Assembly (NCBI GenBank): GCA_049889495.1
Contig: JBMHDH010000026.1
Location: 15,017-79,016 of the forward strand
Length of the DNA: 64,000 nucleotides
From: UBA685 sp049889495
GTDB lineage: Bacteria; Pseudomonadota; Alphaproteobacteria; Puniceispirillales; Puniceispirillaceae
Direction: 5' to 3'
Shown: positions 26,411-33,992 of the stretch, piece by piece
How the letters are laid out: every line of letters begins with the position of its first letter
Numbering within the stretch: position 1 is the first letter of the stretch
Notes under the pieces: model-generated
The model's input: only the letters and a program-made list of their open reading frames with translations
Databases searched by the model: none
Told to the model about the DNA's origin: nothing
Made by a program: the position numbers and the translations under genes

Positions 26411-26941
26411 ATGATGATGAAAAATCAAAAAGGCGGCGTTTTTTTTGACAGAGATAACACGCTTACCAAAGATGACGGCTATTGCCATAAAATCAGCGAT
26501 TTTCAATGGCTGAAGGGCGCGGCTCATGCTTTGGCCTTGCTTCATCATCACAACATCCCTGTTTTTATTGTCACCAACCAAGGCGGTATCGCCAAAGGGA
26601 TATTTAAAGAGGCTGATATGCAGGCCTTTCATGATCATCTATGCAACAAGGCAAGCGAAGCGGGCGGCAAGATTACCGATATCGCTTTTTGCCCGCATCA
26701 CCCAGAGGCACAAGATGTATCATTACAAAATTGCGACTGCCGCAAACCTGGCATTGCGATGCTGACATCTTTGGCTGAAAAATGGCAGATTGATTTAACA
26801 AAATCTGTGATGATTGGAGATCGCAAATCAGATTATCAAGCTGGTATTGCTGCTGGCATGACAAGCTATCTATCCTCACCAGAAGACGATCTAAGCACGC
26901 TCGTTACAAAAATCATCTCAACACATTTTGAAGGGGAATAA
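26411..26941 (+). CDS. gmhB: HAD-IIIA phosphatase, GmhB-like (heptose bisphosphatase)
   Basis: 176 residues. GmhB removes the 7-phosphate from heptose 1,7-bisphosphate in ADP-heptose synthesis for LPS. Seen: the nucleophile motif GGVFFDRDNTLTKDDGY, motif II VTNQGGIAKGIF, a zinc-loop CPHHPEAQ ... NCDCRKPG, and motif III/IV KSVMIGDRKSDYQAGIAAGM. Histidinol phosphatases share this fold; gmhA at 35343 supports the heptose role. The start is uncertain: GTG 26396, or one of the clustered ATGs from 26411. It overlaps no gene and precedes the UbiH-like gene by 6 nt. Confidence 0.8.
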   Translation: MMMKNQKGGVFFDRDNTLTKDDGYCHKISDFQWLKGAAHALALLHHHNIPVFIVTNQGGIAKGIFKEADMQAFHDHLCNKASEAGGKITDIAFCPHHPEAQDVSLQNCDCRKPGIAMLTSLAEKWQIDLTKSVMIGDRKSDYQAGIAAGMTSYLSSPEDDLSTLVTKIISTHFEGE

Positions 26942-26947
26942 AGAACC

Positions 26948-28237
26948 ATGAGCGATAAACCAAATTCTGATCCCCGCCATGCCCCAATCACCATTATCGG
27001 GGGCGGCCTCGCTGGCAAGATGATGGCGTTAAGCTTGGCCACATCATGCCAAGAGCGCACTGATTTTGATATCACCTTAATTGCGCCTGATCTTGTGATT
27101 GATGACGAAATAGCCGTATCACCAAAAAGAGATAGGCGCACCACAACCATCCATGCCGCTGGGGCGGCCATGTTACAAGCGCTTGGGGTGTGGGAAGATA
27201 AAGATGATTTCAGAACGCCTATCACATCTATGGCAGTGGCCGTTGGCCCGCAACGACCCTATCATTCTGATTGGGTGCTTGAGTGGCAGGATACTGGCAC
27301 ACCCATGGCCTATGTTGTGGAAAATCACAAGCTTCTTACCGCTTTTGATCAGGCACTTGCCAAATTGGCAAAACAGGCGCCATCCAAAATCACATTCATT
27401 AATGCAAGCGTAACAGATCTATCAGAACAATATGATCGCGCCTTTTTAACCTTATCTGATAACAGCCATCTCACATCACAATTGGTGATCGCTTGTGATG
27501 GCGCCAACAGCGCCGTGCGCAAACAAGCAGGATTAACGCCTCATATCCAAAAAACAGGACAAAAAGCGATTGTCACAAATGTCAGGCTAGAGGTGCCGCA
27601 TAACGGGCTGGCATGCCAACGGTTTTTGGAAACAGGTCCCTTGGCTTTGATGCCGTTAAATGATGAAGATGGCATGGCGATGATGGCATCTGTTGTCTGG
27701 TCAACAAGCACAAAAGAAGCAGATCGGTTAATGATGCTTGATGAGGCCGCCTTATCACATGAGATAACGCATGCCTTTGGCGAAGAATTTGGCAAATTGA
27801 TGATTTGTGATACGCCATCTTGTTTTCCGCTGATCCCGCAATTTAACCGCCGCCTCAGCAAAGGTCATGTGCTATTGGCAGGTGATGCGGCCCATGCGAT
27901 TCATCCGCTTGCGGGGATGGGTTATAATTTAGCACTTGCTGATGCCGCAATATTACAAGATGAATTGGTGCAATTGGCAAAAGCAGGGCTGACAGCAGAT
28001 CACCCATCGCTGTCATCAAACTATCACAGGCGGCGTCTGCCAGAAATCACAGCCATGAGTGCTGTTACCTCTGGTCTGAATCATTTGCTTAGCCGTCCGA
28101 AAAATCCAGTGACAGATCTGCTTGCCAGCGCAATGGCAGTGGTCAATCATACAGCCTTAAAATCACAATTTCGGAAAATCGCTATGGGCGGAAAATTAGC
28201 AAAGGCCCCGTTATTATCTGGTCAAAACGCCAAGTGA
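26948..28237 (+). CDS. UbiH/UbiF/Coq6-family FAD monooxygenase (ubiquinone ring hydroxylase)
   Basis: 429 residues. Flavoprotein hydroxylases of this family add ring hydroxyls in ubiquinone synthesis. Seen: TIIGGGLAGKMMALSLA for FAD, VIACDGANSAVRKQAGL (the conserved DG motif) near residue 180, and the second FAD motif LLAGDAAHAIHPLAGMGYNLALADAA near 315. Which ring carbon it acts on cannot be told. Six nt after the HAD phosphatase, possibly co-transcribed. A modest hairpin with a short T run follows. Confidence 0.85.
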   Translation: MSDKPNSDPRHAPITIIGGGLAGKMMALSLATSCQERTDFDITLIAPDLVIDDEIAVSPKRDRRTTTIHAAGAAMLQALGVWEDKDDFRTPITSMAVAVGPQRPYHSDWVLEWQDTGTPMAYVVENHKLLTAFDQALAKLAKQAPSKITFINASVTDLSEQYDRAFLTLSDNSHLTSQLVIACDGANSAVRKQAGLTPHIQKTGQKAIVTNVRLEVPHNGLACQRFLETGPLALMPLNDEDGMAMMASVVWSTSTKEADRLMMLDEAALSHEITHAFGEEFGKLMICDTPSCFPLIPQFNRRLSKGHVLLAGDAAHAIHPLAGMGYNLALADAAILQDELVQLAKAGLTADHPSLSSNYHRRRLPEITAMSAVTSGLNHLLSRPKNPVTDLLASAMAVVNHTALKSQFRKIAMGGKLAKAPLLSGQNAK

Positions 28238-28250
28238 TTTTGCGATCAAA

Positions 28251-28280
28251 CCTATTCAGGTAAGACAATAGGCTTTTCTT
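28251..28280 (+). terminator. Possible weak terminator after the UbiH-like gene
   Basis: CCTATT (28251-28256), 10-nt loop, AATAGG (28267-28272), then CTTTTCTT. A short AT-rich stem between two converging genes. Confidence 0.35.
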
Positions 28281-28629
28281 AAGAGGCCGCCTTTGCTCTT
28301 GCCTGATAATCTGCCAGCAATTCATCGCTTCGCTTGCCATAATCATAAAATAAAGCCCATGAATAAATGCCTGTATCATGACCATCATCAAAGGTCAGGC
28401 GTACCGCATAATGCCCAACAGGTTCAATCGCCGTGATAATCACATTCTGCTTTCCCAAAGGCGTTTGCTTTTGATCAGCCCCATGGCCTTGCACTTCAGC
28501 GGAGGGGGATTCAACACGCAATAATTCAGCAGATAGAACAGCTTCAAACCCATCCGCAAAAGAAATGGTTAACAGCTTTTTATCTTGTGATAAGCGAATT
28601 TGGTCCACTTTTGGTGGTAGGTCAGTCAT
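28279..28629 (-). CDS. DUF971 family protein
   Basis: 116 residues. DUF971 (the N-terminal domain family of gamma-butyrobetaine hydroxylase) is common in proteobacteria; some members sit near Fe-S or Mrp-type genes, and no firm function is known. Seen: PPKVDQIRLSQDKKLLTISF, SAELLRVESPSAEVQGHG, VGHYAVRLTFDDGHDTGIYSW and LFYDYGKRSDELLADY, which cover the family core. A 15-bp tandem duplication lies just upstream (28647-28676). Confidence 0.85.
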   Translation of the reverse strand: MTDLPPKVDQIRLSQDKKLLTISFADGFEAVLSAELLRVESPSAEVQGHGADQKQTPLGKQNVIITAIEPVGHYAVRLTFDDGHDTGIYSWALFYDYGKRSDELLADYQARAKAAS

Positions 28630-28646
28630 GTAAAAACCTTAATAGG

Positions 28647-28676
28647 GAAACCCTTTATAAAGAAACCCTTTGTTAA
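28647..28676. repeat. 15-bp tandem duplication upstream of the DUF971 gene
   Basis: GAAACCCTTTATAAA (28647-28661) followed by GAAACCCTTTGTTAA (28662-28676), in the 64-nt gap between two minus-strand genes. Confidence 0.85.
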
Positions 28677-28693
28677 ATCGTGATGCGTTATCT

Positions 28694-28936
28694 TTATCCC
28701 AAAGATGATAAATCAATCGCTCCTTCTTTGGTCATCACAGGCACACCTGAGCGAATAGGAAAAGCCTTGTTCATCTGTGTGCTTACCAGCCATTGCCGCT
28801 CTGCATCATAAGATAACGGACCTTTTGTAAAGGGACAAACAAGACAATTCAGCAAATGACGAGAGGCCATGATTTCCTGATCTGATGGCTGGTCTGACAA
28901 TTGATCTGGCAACTGGTCTGTGGGGGCTTGTGTCAT
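28694..28936 (-). CDS. Trm112-like / UPF0434 small zinc-ribbon-type protein
   Basis: 80 residues. Family members resemble Trm112, an activator of methyltransferases; bacterial copies (YcaR type) are uncharacterised. Seen: LLNCLVCPFTKGPLSYD, then WLVSTQMNKAFPIRSGVPVM, which cover the family signature. Only two cysteines (CLVC) are present. The N-terminal 20 residues are a four-residue repeat (DQLP, DQLS, DQPS, DQ) not seen in relatives; an internal Met (residue 23) is an alternative start. Confidence 0.85.
   Translation of the reverse strand: MTQAPTDQLPDQLSDQPSDQEIMASRHLLNCLVCPFTKGPLSYDAERQWLVSTQMNKAFPIRSGVPVMTKEGAIDLSSLG
28875..28918. repeat. 12-bp degenerate repeat encoding DQxx units
   Basis: On the minus strand GACCAGTTGCCA, GATCAATTGTCA and GACCAGCCATCA follow each other, then GATCAG. 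The last part resembles a repeat inside rimM at about 14286-14312. Confidence 0.85.
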
Positions 28937-28998
28937 CGGACCACCTCATAATGGGTCTTAATTTTTAGATCCGCAAACCGAATGCGGGATAAGTCAGT

Positions 28999-29649
28999 CT
29001 AATGCTGGGCGCCTGTCGGAGCAGAGCTGTGAACAGCCATTTCAAGCATAGCGATTAATAATTGTGTCCGTGATGATAGATTTTCTGTTTCAAGCAAGGC
29101 TTGTTTTTCCGTACCTGCAAAAGGACAAATCATTGCCAAGGTTGTCACAAGTCTTTCATCTTCGCAATCTTCAATATGATCCCAATCTGCACTGAACCCC
29201 TTTACTTCAAAATAGGATTTCAAAACATCAAGCAATTTGGCCCGATCAATGATTGCGGTATCAGGCTTCAGATCTGTTTCAAATTGTTCCCAACGCACCT
29301 GACCCAATAAATAGCCATCTTGATGCATTTCTTGGGCTTGATAGGCAAAGCGCGCCGTGCCAGCCAATGTGATTAAATAGCGGCCATCATCTGATTCTGA
29401 AAAATCCGTAATCCTGCCAGCACATCCCACCTGATATAATGTCCCATCTTCGCTTTGCGGCTGGATCATGCCAATTAACCTATGTGGCGAGGCAATCGCA
29501 TCTTGGATCATCGCTAAATAGCGCGGTTCAAAAATATTTAATGGCAATCTGCCACCTGGCAATAATAACGCCCCTGTTAACGGAAACAGGGGAATAACGT
29601 TTGGCAATTGCGAAAATAACGGCTCAAAAGGACCACGTGACATGACCAT
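28999..29649 (-). CDS. LON substrate-binding-domain protein
   Basis: 216 residues: a stand-alone LON N-terminal domain without ATPase or protease parts. Such proteins are widespread in Alphaproteobacteria; function unknown. Seen: VIPLFPLTGALLLPGGRLPLNIFEPRYLAMIQDA (shown in parts: LFPLTGALLLPG, NIFEPRYLAMI), GTLYQVGCAGRITDF and RLVTTLAMICPFAGTEKQALLE. ATG at 29649, or two codons later. An 11-bp tandem duplication lies just upstream. Confidence 0.88.
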   Translation of the reverse strand: MVMSRGPFEPLFSQLPNVIPLFPLTGALLLPGGRLPLNIFEPRYLAMIQDAIASPHRLIGMIQPQSEDGTLYQVGCAGRITDFSESDDGRYLITLAGTARFAYQAQEMHQDGYLLGQVRWEQFETDLKPDTAIIDRAKLLDVLKSYFEVKGFSADWDHIEDCEDERLVTTLAMICPFAGTEKQALLETENLSSRTQLLIAMLEMAVHSSAPTGAQH

Positions 29650-29664
29650 ACCACCCTTAATCTA

Positions 29665-29686
29665 TTGGTTATCTTTTGGTTATCTT
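29665..29686. repeat. 11-bp tandem duplication upstream of the LON-domain gene
   Basis: TTGGTTATCTT occurs twice in a row (29665-29675, 29676-29686) 15 nt before the start codon of the minus-strand LON-domain gene. Confidence 0.9.
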
Positions 29687-29731
29687 TTCTGGGTTATAAT
29701 ATCCTACTACCAAAAGATATAGAGCGGTATT

Positions 29732-30667
29732 TTAAGAAAACAAATAAGATGATAATTTGCGTCTTGCTTTGATCACAAGCGGGTCGCCAACACCCAACGC
29801 TTCGAAGAATTCAAGCAATTGTGCCTTGGCTGCGCCATCGTTAAAATCACGATCTTTGCGAATAGAATCCAGCAATTGGGCCATCGCTTCTTCTTTTTTA
29901 CCTGCAGCAAAATAAGCCATCGCCAATTCATGCTTTGCGGCCAAATCTGTATCATCTGCGGCAATCGCAGCTTCCCATTTTTCCAGATCACCATCAGCTT
30001 GACCTGTTTTAGATGCCAATTCAACAGCCGCCGCGGCTTCACGCATCGCTGGTAAAGCCAATTGGTCTTCTTCTAACGCCTCAATAATTTCCTTAGCATT
30101 TTCAAGATCCCCTAAGACCACCATCGCTTTGACAAGACCTGCAAGGGCTTCTAGCGATTCTGGCACAGCGGCCATTGCCTGCTGAAAAGCATCTAGCGCG
30201 GCCGCGCCATCCTGATTGGCCAAAGCTGCCTCGCCAGCTTCCAAAAGCGGCGCAATATCAGGGGCCCCTGGTGCCATGGCGGCTAGCTTTGAGACAAATT
30301 CTGCCACTTGTGAGGCAGGCTGGGCACCACCAAAACCATCAACTGGCTGGCCAGCGATAAAGGCATAAACAGTTGGGACAGATTGCACCCGCAATTGCGC
30401 GGCGATTTGCTGATTTTCATCAATATTGACACGTGCCAATTTGACGCGGCCATTTTTGGTCACTTCTTGTTCCATCACGGGACCAAGCTGTTTGCAAGGC
30501 CCACACCATGGTGCCCAAAATTGCACAATCACAGGGATCGTTTGCGAGGCTTCAATAACCTCTGCCATGAAATTTTCCATGGTCACATCGACGATTAAAG
30601 AGGGCGCTAAAGAATCGGCATTGTTATTTTGTGCTGATAAATCTGGCTGAAATGGTTCCATAATCAT
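29732..30667 (-). CDS. cnoX: CnoX/YbbN-type thioredoxin-TPR co-chaperone
   Basis: 311 residues. CnoX proteins hold unfolded clients during oxidative (bleach) stress and pass them to GroEL or DnaK. Seen: a thioredoxin domain (about 25-135) with the active site FWAPWCGPCKQLGPVM and the cis-proline region VQSVPTVYAFI, followed by TPR-like helices with EALAGLVKAMVVLGDLENAKE and ELAMAYFAAGKKEEAMAQLL. The intact CGPC, lost in the Escherichia coli protein, suggests real reductase activity, as reported for Caulobacter CnoX. Starts at 30667 or two codons later. Confidence 0.88.
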   Translation of the reverse strand: MIMEPFQPDLSAQNNNADSLAPSLIVDVTMENFMAEVIEASQTIPVIVQFWAPWCGPCKQLGPVMEQEVTKNGRVKLARVNIDENQQIAAQLRVQSVPTVYAFIAGQPVDGFGGAQPASQVAEFVSKLAAMAPGAPDIAPLLEAGEAALANQDGAAALDAFQQAMAAVPESLEALAGLVKAMVVLGDLENAKEIIEALEEDQLALPAMREAAAAVELASKTGQADGDLEKWEAAIAADDTDLAAKHELAMAYFAAGKKEEAMAQLLDSIRKDRDFNDGAAKAQLLEFFEALGVGDPLVIKARRKLSSYLFS

Positions 30668-30723
30668 GTTGTCTTTCTGTCATGTTGGCTGTTCGCCAAC
30701 CCTTATATTGTAAGCGGCAATCT

Positions 30724-31263
30724 CTACAGAGATAGGGAGATTGGCGTAATTGAAAAATGTGCCAAAAATGTCATTAAATCATCTGGGGACATGGCGATGG
30801 TTCTGTCATTCACCAAGGGATGCATATAAATCGTTTTACAAGATAACAAATCAGCATCTAGACCCAAAATAACATCATGCTCTGCGCCATGCATCATCGC
30901 AAGCGGCGTCACCGCCCCAGGCCGCACCCCCAGATTTTCAAGCAATCTGTCTGCTGACCCAAAGGAAAGCCTTTGGGCCTCAAGCTGATCTGCCAATTGT
31001 TTTAAATCCACCTCTTTATCTTCTTGGATAACCGCAAGATAATTGCGTTTTTTCTTATCTCGTAAATAAAAGTTTTTAATATGACCGCCCCCATCTTCAG
31101 CTGTCAGAAGCCCGTCTCTGTGCCCTTTCGAATCTTCAACAGTGCGCAAAGGTGCGTGGTGGAAATTTTCAAATTTAAGGCCAAGCGAGGTAATCGCATC
31201 GCATAAGGCATCAGGATGAACAGGCAAGCTGTCTTGATATAATGATGACGCATCTGGGGTCAT
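30724..31263 (-). CDS. ProX/PrdX-type Ala-tRNA(Pro) deacylase
   Basis: 179 residues from ATG 31263. Free-standing editing domain of the YbaK/INS superfamily that hydrolyses mischarged alanyl-tRNA(Pro). Seen: FENFHHAPLRTVEDSKGHRDGL, HIKNFYLRDKKKRNYLAVI (catalytic lysine region), GSADRLLENLGVRPGAVTPLAM and a C-terminal VMHPLVNDRTIAMSPDDL-like stretch (IYMHPLVNDRT). An earlier TTG (31290) is less likely. A GC-rich hairpin sits in its presumed leader. Confidence 0.88.
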   Translation of the reverse strand: MTPDASSLYQDSLPVHPDALCDAITSLGLKFENFHHAPLRTVEDSKGHRDGLLTAEDGGGHIKNFYLRDKKKRNYLAVIQEDKEVDLKQLADQLEAQRLSFGSADRLLENLGVRPGAVTPLAMMHGAEHDVILGLDADLLSCKTIYMHPLVNDRTIAMSPDDLMTFLAHFSITPISLSL

Positions 31264-31297
31264 AATAATTTTGTCTCTTCTATTCGTCAAAAATGCA

Positions 31298-31330
31298 AAA
31301 GGATAGCCCGCGCGCGGGGGCCTATCTTTT
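31298..31330. other. GC-rich hairpin between divergent genes
   Basis: AAAAGGATAGCCCG is followed by a CG-rich centre and then by CCTATCTTTT; on either strand this folds as a stem (GATAG/CTATC plus CCCG/CGGG) ending in four T residues. It stands out from the AT-rich gap 31264-31548, where no other gene is visible. It could be a two-way terminator or a leader structure for the deacylase gene. Confidence 0.5.
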
Positions 31331-31478
31331 GTCTGCTTAAATCAAAATCATCAAAAGCTAAAGATCAAAGCGGTTTTGTAGTTCAAAAAATGTAACAAAA
31401 AGCAACGATTGACCCTGTTTGTGCCGATCGCTATTGATGAAGCATAAATGGGGGTCTGTTTCATAAATGAGCCAAAAG

Positions 31479-31506
31479 TTGTGTATTTCAATACCGTTTT
31501 TATGAT
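31479..31506 (+). promoter_or_regulatory. Candidate promoter for the sugar dehydrogenase/aminotransferase pair
   Basis: TTGTGT (31479-31484), 16-nt spacer, TATGAT (31501-31506), about 35 nt before the preferred ATG at 31549. Confidence 0.3.
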
Positions 31507-31548
31507 GCCGCTTTTGTAATGCCACTTTTGGATGAAAGTTTGAACCTG

Positions 31549-32532
31549 ATGACGACAAATAGTGATAGTAAAGTGGCATTGCTTGGCTGTGGCATGTGGG
31601 GCAGAAACATTGCCCGTAACCTTGCCAGCCTGTCTGCGCTGACGGCGGTTTATGACACGCATCCAGACAGAGCAGCCTCTTTTGCTAAGGAATTTGATGC
31701 AAGCGCGCTATCTTTGGATGCCATTCTAAAAGATGATACGATTTGTGCTGTCGCCATTGCCGCAAGTGCCACCACGCATAAAGATTTGGCCCTCGCCGCA
31801 CTTGATGCAGGCAAGCATGTCTATATCGAAAAGCCGATGGCCTTAACCTTGAAAGATGCCAAAGCCATTCAAGATAAAGCCCAAGAAATAAGGCGTGGTG
31901 TGATGGTTGGTCATCTGATCAGATATCATTCTGCCTTTGTCACATTGCAAGCTTGTGTCGCAGATCACATGATTGGCAAAATCAAACATATTCAGGCCAA
32001 TCGATTGGCAATGGGCCGCATCAGAACAACAGAATCTGTATTATTTGATTTATGTCCGCATGATTTATCTTTGGTACTAGCACTAGCAGGCGAGATGCCA
32101 AATCATATCACCTGTCATGGGGCTAGCCATATCACCGAAAATGTGGTGGATATCCTGACAACGGGGCTTGGCTTTGCCAATGGCATATCAGCCACCTTGC
32201 ATACCAGCTGGCTGAACCCGTTTAAAGAACATAAATTAACAGTGATTGGCGAGACAGGCTCATTGGTCTTTGATGACACCAAAGATTGGGCAGAAAAAGT
32301 AACCTATTACAAAGATACCATCACGCCAGATGGGCATTATTTCCAGATTGATAGAGAAAATCCCGTGCATGTGGACGTGCCACCATCAGAGCCCTTAAAA
32401 GATGAAATGCGCGCCTTTTTGACCCTTTGCGCTGATGGCACATTACCACCAAGCCATGGCGGCGAAGCGGTGATGGTGCAAGAAGTGCTGGAAATCATGC
32501 AGGCCAAATTACAGGATGTGACCCAAAAATGA
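31549..32532 (+). CDS. Gfo/Idh/MocA oxidoreductase, WlbA/WbpB-like
   Basis: 327 residues from ATG 31549 (an ATG ten codons earlier is possible). NAD-dependent sugar dehydrogenase; relatives WlbA and WbpB oxidise C3 of UDP-N-acetylglucosaminuronate for O-antigen sugars. Seen: VALLGCGMWGRNIARNLA, the family signature HVYIEKPMALTLKDAK with its catalytic lysine, GHLIRYHSAFVTLQ and the second acid/base region LFDLCPHDLSLVLAL. Its stop overlaps the next start (ATGA), tying it to the aminotransferase that would act on its 3-keto product. Confidence 0.82.
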   Translation: MTTNSDSKVALLGCGMWGRNIARNLASLSALTAVYDTHPDRAASFAKEFDASALSLDAILKDDTICAVAIAASATTHKDLALAALDAGKHVYIEKPMALTLKDAKAIQDKAQEIRRGVMVGHLIRYHSAFVTLQACVADHMIGKIKHIQANRLAMGRIRTTESVLFDLCPHDLSLVLALAGEMPNHITCHGASHITENVVDILTTGLGFANGISATLHTSWLNPFKEHKLTVIGETGSLVFDDTKDWAEKVTYYKDTITPDGHYFQIDRENPVHVDVPPSEPLKDEMRAFLTLCADGTLPPSHGGEAVMVQEVLEIMQAKLQDVTQK

Positions 32533-33662
32533 TCCCATTTATTGATTTAAAAGCGCAACAAGCGCGGATTCGTGATGATGTTGATGCGCGTCTGGCAAAG
32601 GTGCTTGATCATGGCGCTTATATTATGGGCCCTGAAGTGGCAGAGCTTGAATCAGAGCTTGGCAAATGGGCAAAAACAAAACATGTGATCAGCTGTTCAT
32701 CTGGGACAGATGCGTTGATTTTGGCCTTGATGGGCAAAAAGCTTCGTGCTGGCCAAGGGGTAATTTGTCCCTCTTTCACTTTTGCTGCCAGCCCTGAATC
32801 AATCGCTGTATTAGGGGCGTCACCTGTTTTTGCTGATGTTGACCCGCACAGCTTTAATATTGATGCCCGCAATTTGTCATCTGCGCTTACCGCTGGCATG
32901 GATGCTGGTCTTGAAGTGGTAGGAGTCATGGCAGTTGGCCTGTTTGGCATGCCATCTGATATGACCGCCATCAGAGATTTTGCCAATAAGCATGGTCTGT
33001 GGGTGATTGATGATGCGGCACAATCTTTTGGGGCCAGCTGGCAAGATCAGCCCGTTGGTAAATTGGCAGATGTGACATGTACCAGCTTTTTCCCTGCCAA
33101 ACCACTTGGCTGTTATGGTGATGGCGGCGCGTTATTCACAGATGATGATGAAGTTGCAGAAATAGCCAGATCATGCCGCGTTCATGGCATGGGAAAAACC
33201 AAATATCATAATGACCGCCTTGGTATGACAGCGCGGCTTGATTCGATGCAAGCTGCCGTTTTATTGTCAAAATTAACGATCTTTGAAGATGAGCTTCGCG
33301 CCCGTCAAGATGTGGCAGATGCCTATACAGATGCCTTAGGTGATGTAGTCAAAACCCCGAAATTAACGCAAGGGGCAACATCCTCTTGGGCGCAATATAC
33401 CATTAAATTGCCGCAACATGTTGAGCGCCAGATTTTGCAAGATAAATTGGCTGAAAAACAAGTGCCAACCATGATTTATTATCCTGTGCCGATGCATCAG
33501 CAAGGCCCGTATCAAGCCTATCCTGTGGCAAATGGCGCCTTGACCATCACAGACACTTTGGCAGATATCGTTTTGGCTCTGCCAATGCATCCTTATTTGA
33601 CAAAAGATCAAATTATCACCATCACAGATGCGGTCATTGCGGCTGTCGGAGAAGCGGCCTAG
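32529..33662 (+). CDS. DegT/DnrJ/EryC1 sugar aminotransferase, WlbC/WbpE-like
   Basis: 377 residues, PLP-dependent aminotransferase of nucleotide sugars. Seen: MIPFIDLKAQQARIRDDVDA, GAYIMGPEVAELE, CSSGTDALILALMG, FTFAASPESIAVLGASPVFADVD, IDDAAQSFGASW and the PLP lysine in SFFPAKPLGCYGDGGAL (about residue 188). The N-terminal and core wording match the WlbC/WbpE group that makes 2,3-diamino-uronate sugars. The 4-nt overlap with the dehydrogenase supports that pathway; neither the C6 dehydrogenase for UDP-GlcNAc nor the acetyltransferase is in view. Confidence 0.85.
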   Translation: MIPFIDLKAQQARIRDDVDARLAKVLDHGAYIMGPEVAELESELGKWAKTKHVISCSSGTDALILALMGKKLRAGQGVICPSFTFAASPESIAVLGASPVFADVDPHSFNIDARNLSSALTAGMDAGLEVVGVMAVGLFGMPSDMTAIRDFANKHGLWVIDDAAQSFGASWQDQPVGKLADVTCTSFFPAKPLGCYGDGGALFTDDDEVAEIARSCRVHGMGKTKYHNDRLGMTARLDSMQAAVLLSKLTIFEDELRARQDVADAYTDALGDVVKTPKLTQGATSSWAQYTIKLPQHVERQILQDKLAEKQVPTMIYYPVPMHQQGPYQAYPVANGALTITDTLADIVLALPMHPYLTKDQIITITDAVIAAVGEAA

Positions 33663-33762
33663 CCCCTATGCCATAAGCCATTTAAAAAAAAGTGCCTTTT
33701 GGTCTAAGGAAATCGCTTGCAACCAGAAAACCCTTAGATTATAACGCTATCATCTCGGCGAT

Positions 33763-33837
33763 GCGGGTGTAGCTCAGGGGTAGAGCACAACCTTGCCAAG
33801 GTTGGGGTCGAGGGTTCGAATCCCTTCACCCGCTCCA
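33763..33837 (+). tRNA. tRNA-Gly (anticodon GCC)
   Basis: 75 nt including an encoded CCA. Acceptor arms GCGGGTG and CACCCGC, D-arm AGCTCAGGGGTAGAGC, anticodon stem CAACC/GGTTG with loop TTGCCAA (GCC at 33795-33797), T-arm AGGGTTCGAATCCCT. All four arms fold. Confidence 0.98.
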
Positions 33838-33908
33838 AGATCTTTTAAAACAAGAATTGGGGTCAAGCATCATAAGAGATAACAGCCAAAGATAAGCACC
33901 CAAGATCC

Positions 33909-33937
33909 ACCAGCGTCATCTGATTGCTGGTTTTTTT
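33909..33937 (+). terminator. Terminator downstream of tRNA-Gly
   Basis: ACCAGC (33909-33914), 11-nt loop, GCTGGT (33926-33931), seven T residues. About 70 nt after the tRNA. Confidence 0.65.
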
Positions 33938-33944
33938 ATGTCTT

Positions 33945-33992
33945 GATATCACGAAGACTAGATATCATGTGGCCCAGATATCACGTAGATGT
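33945..33992. repeat. Three GATATC-headed units at 16-bp spacing
   Basis: GATATCACG, GATATCATG and GATATCACG begin at 33945, 33961 and 33977; the bases between differ. The third overlaps the ugd stop codon. Confidence 0.55.

Noticed and set aside
33763..33940. tRNA-Gly as an attachment site of a genomic island
   Set aside because: No integrase, no repeat of the tRNA 3' end and no composition change on either side; the flanks are ordinary sugar genes.
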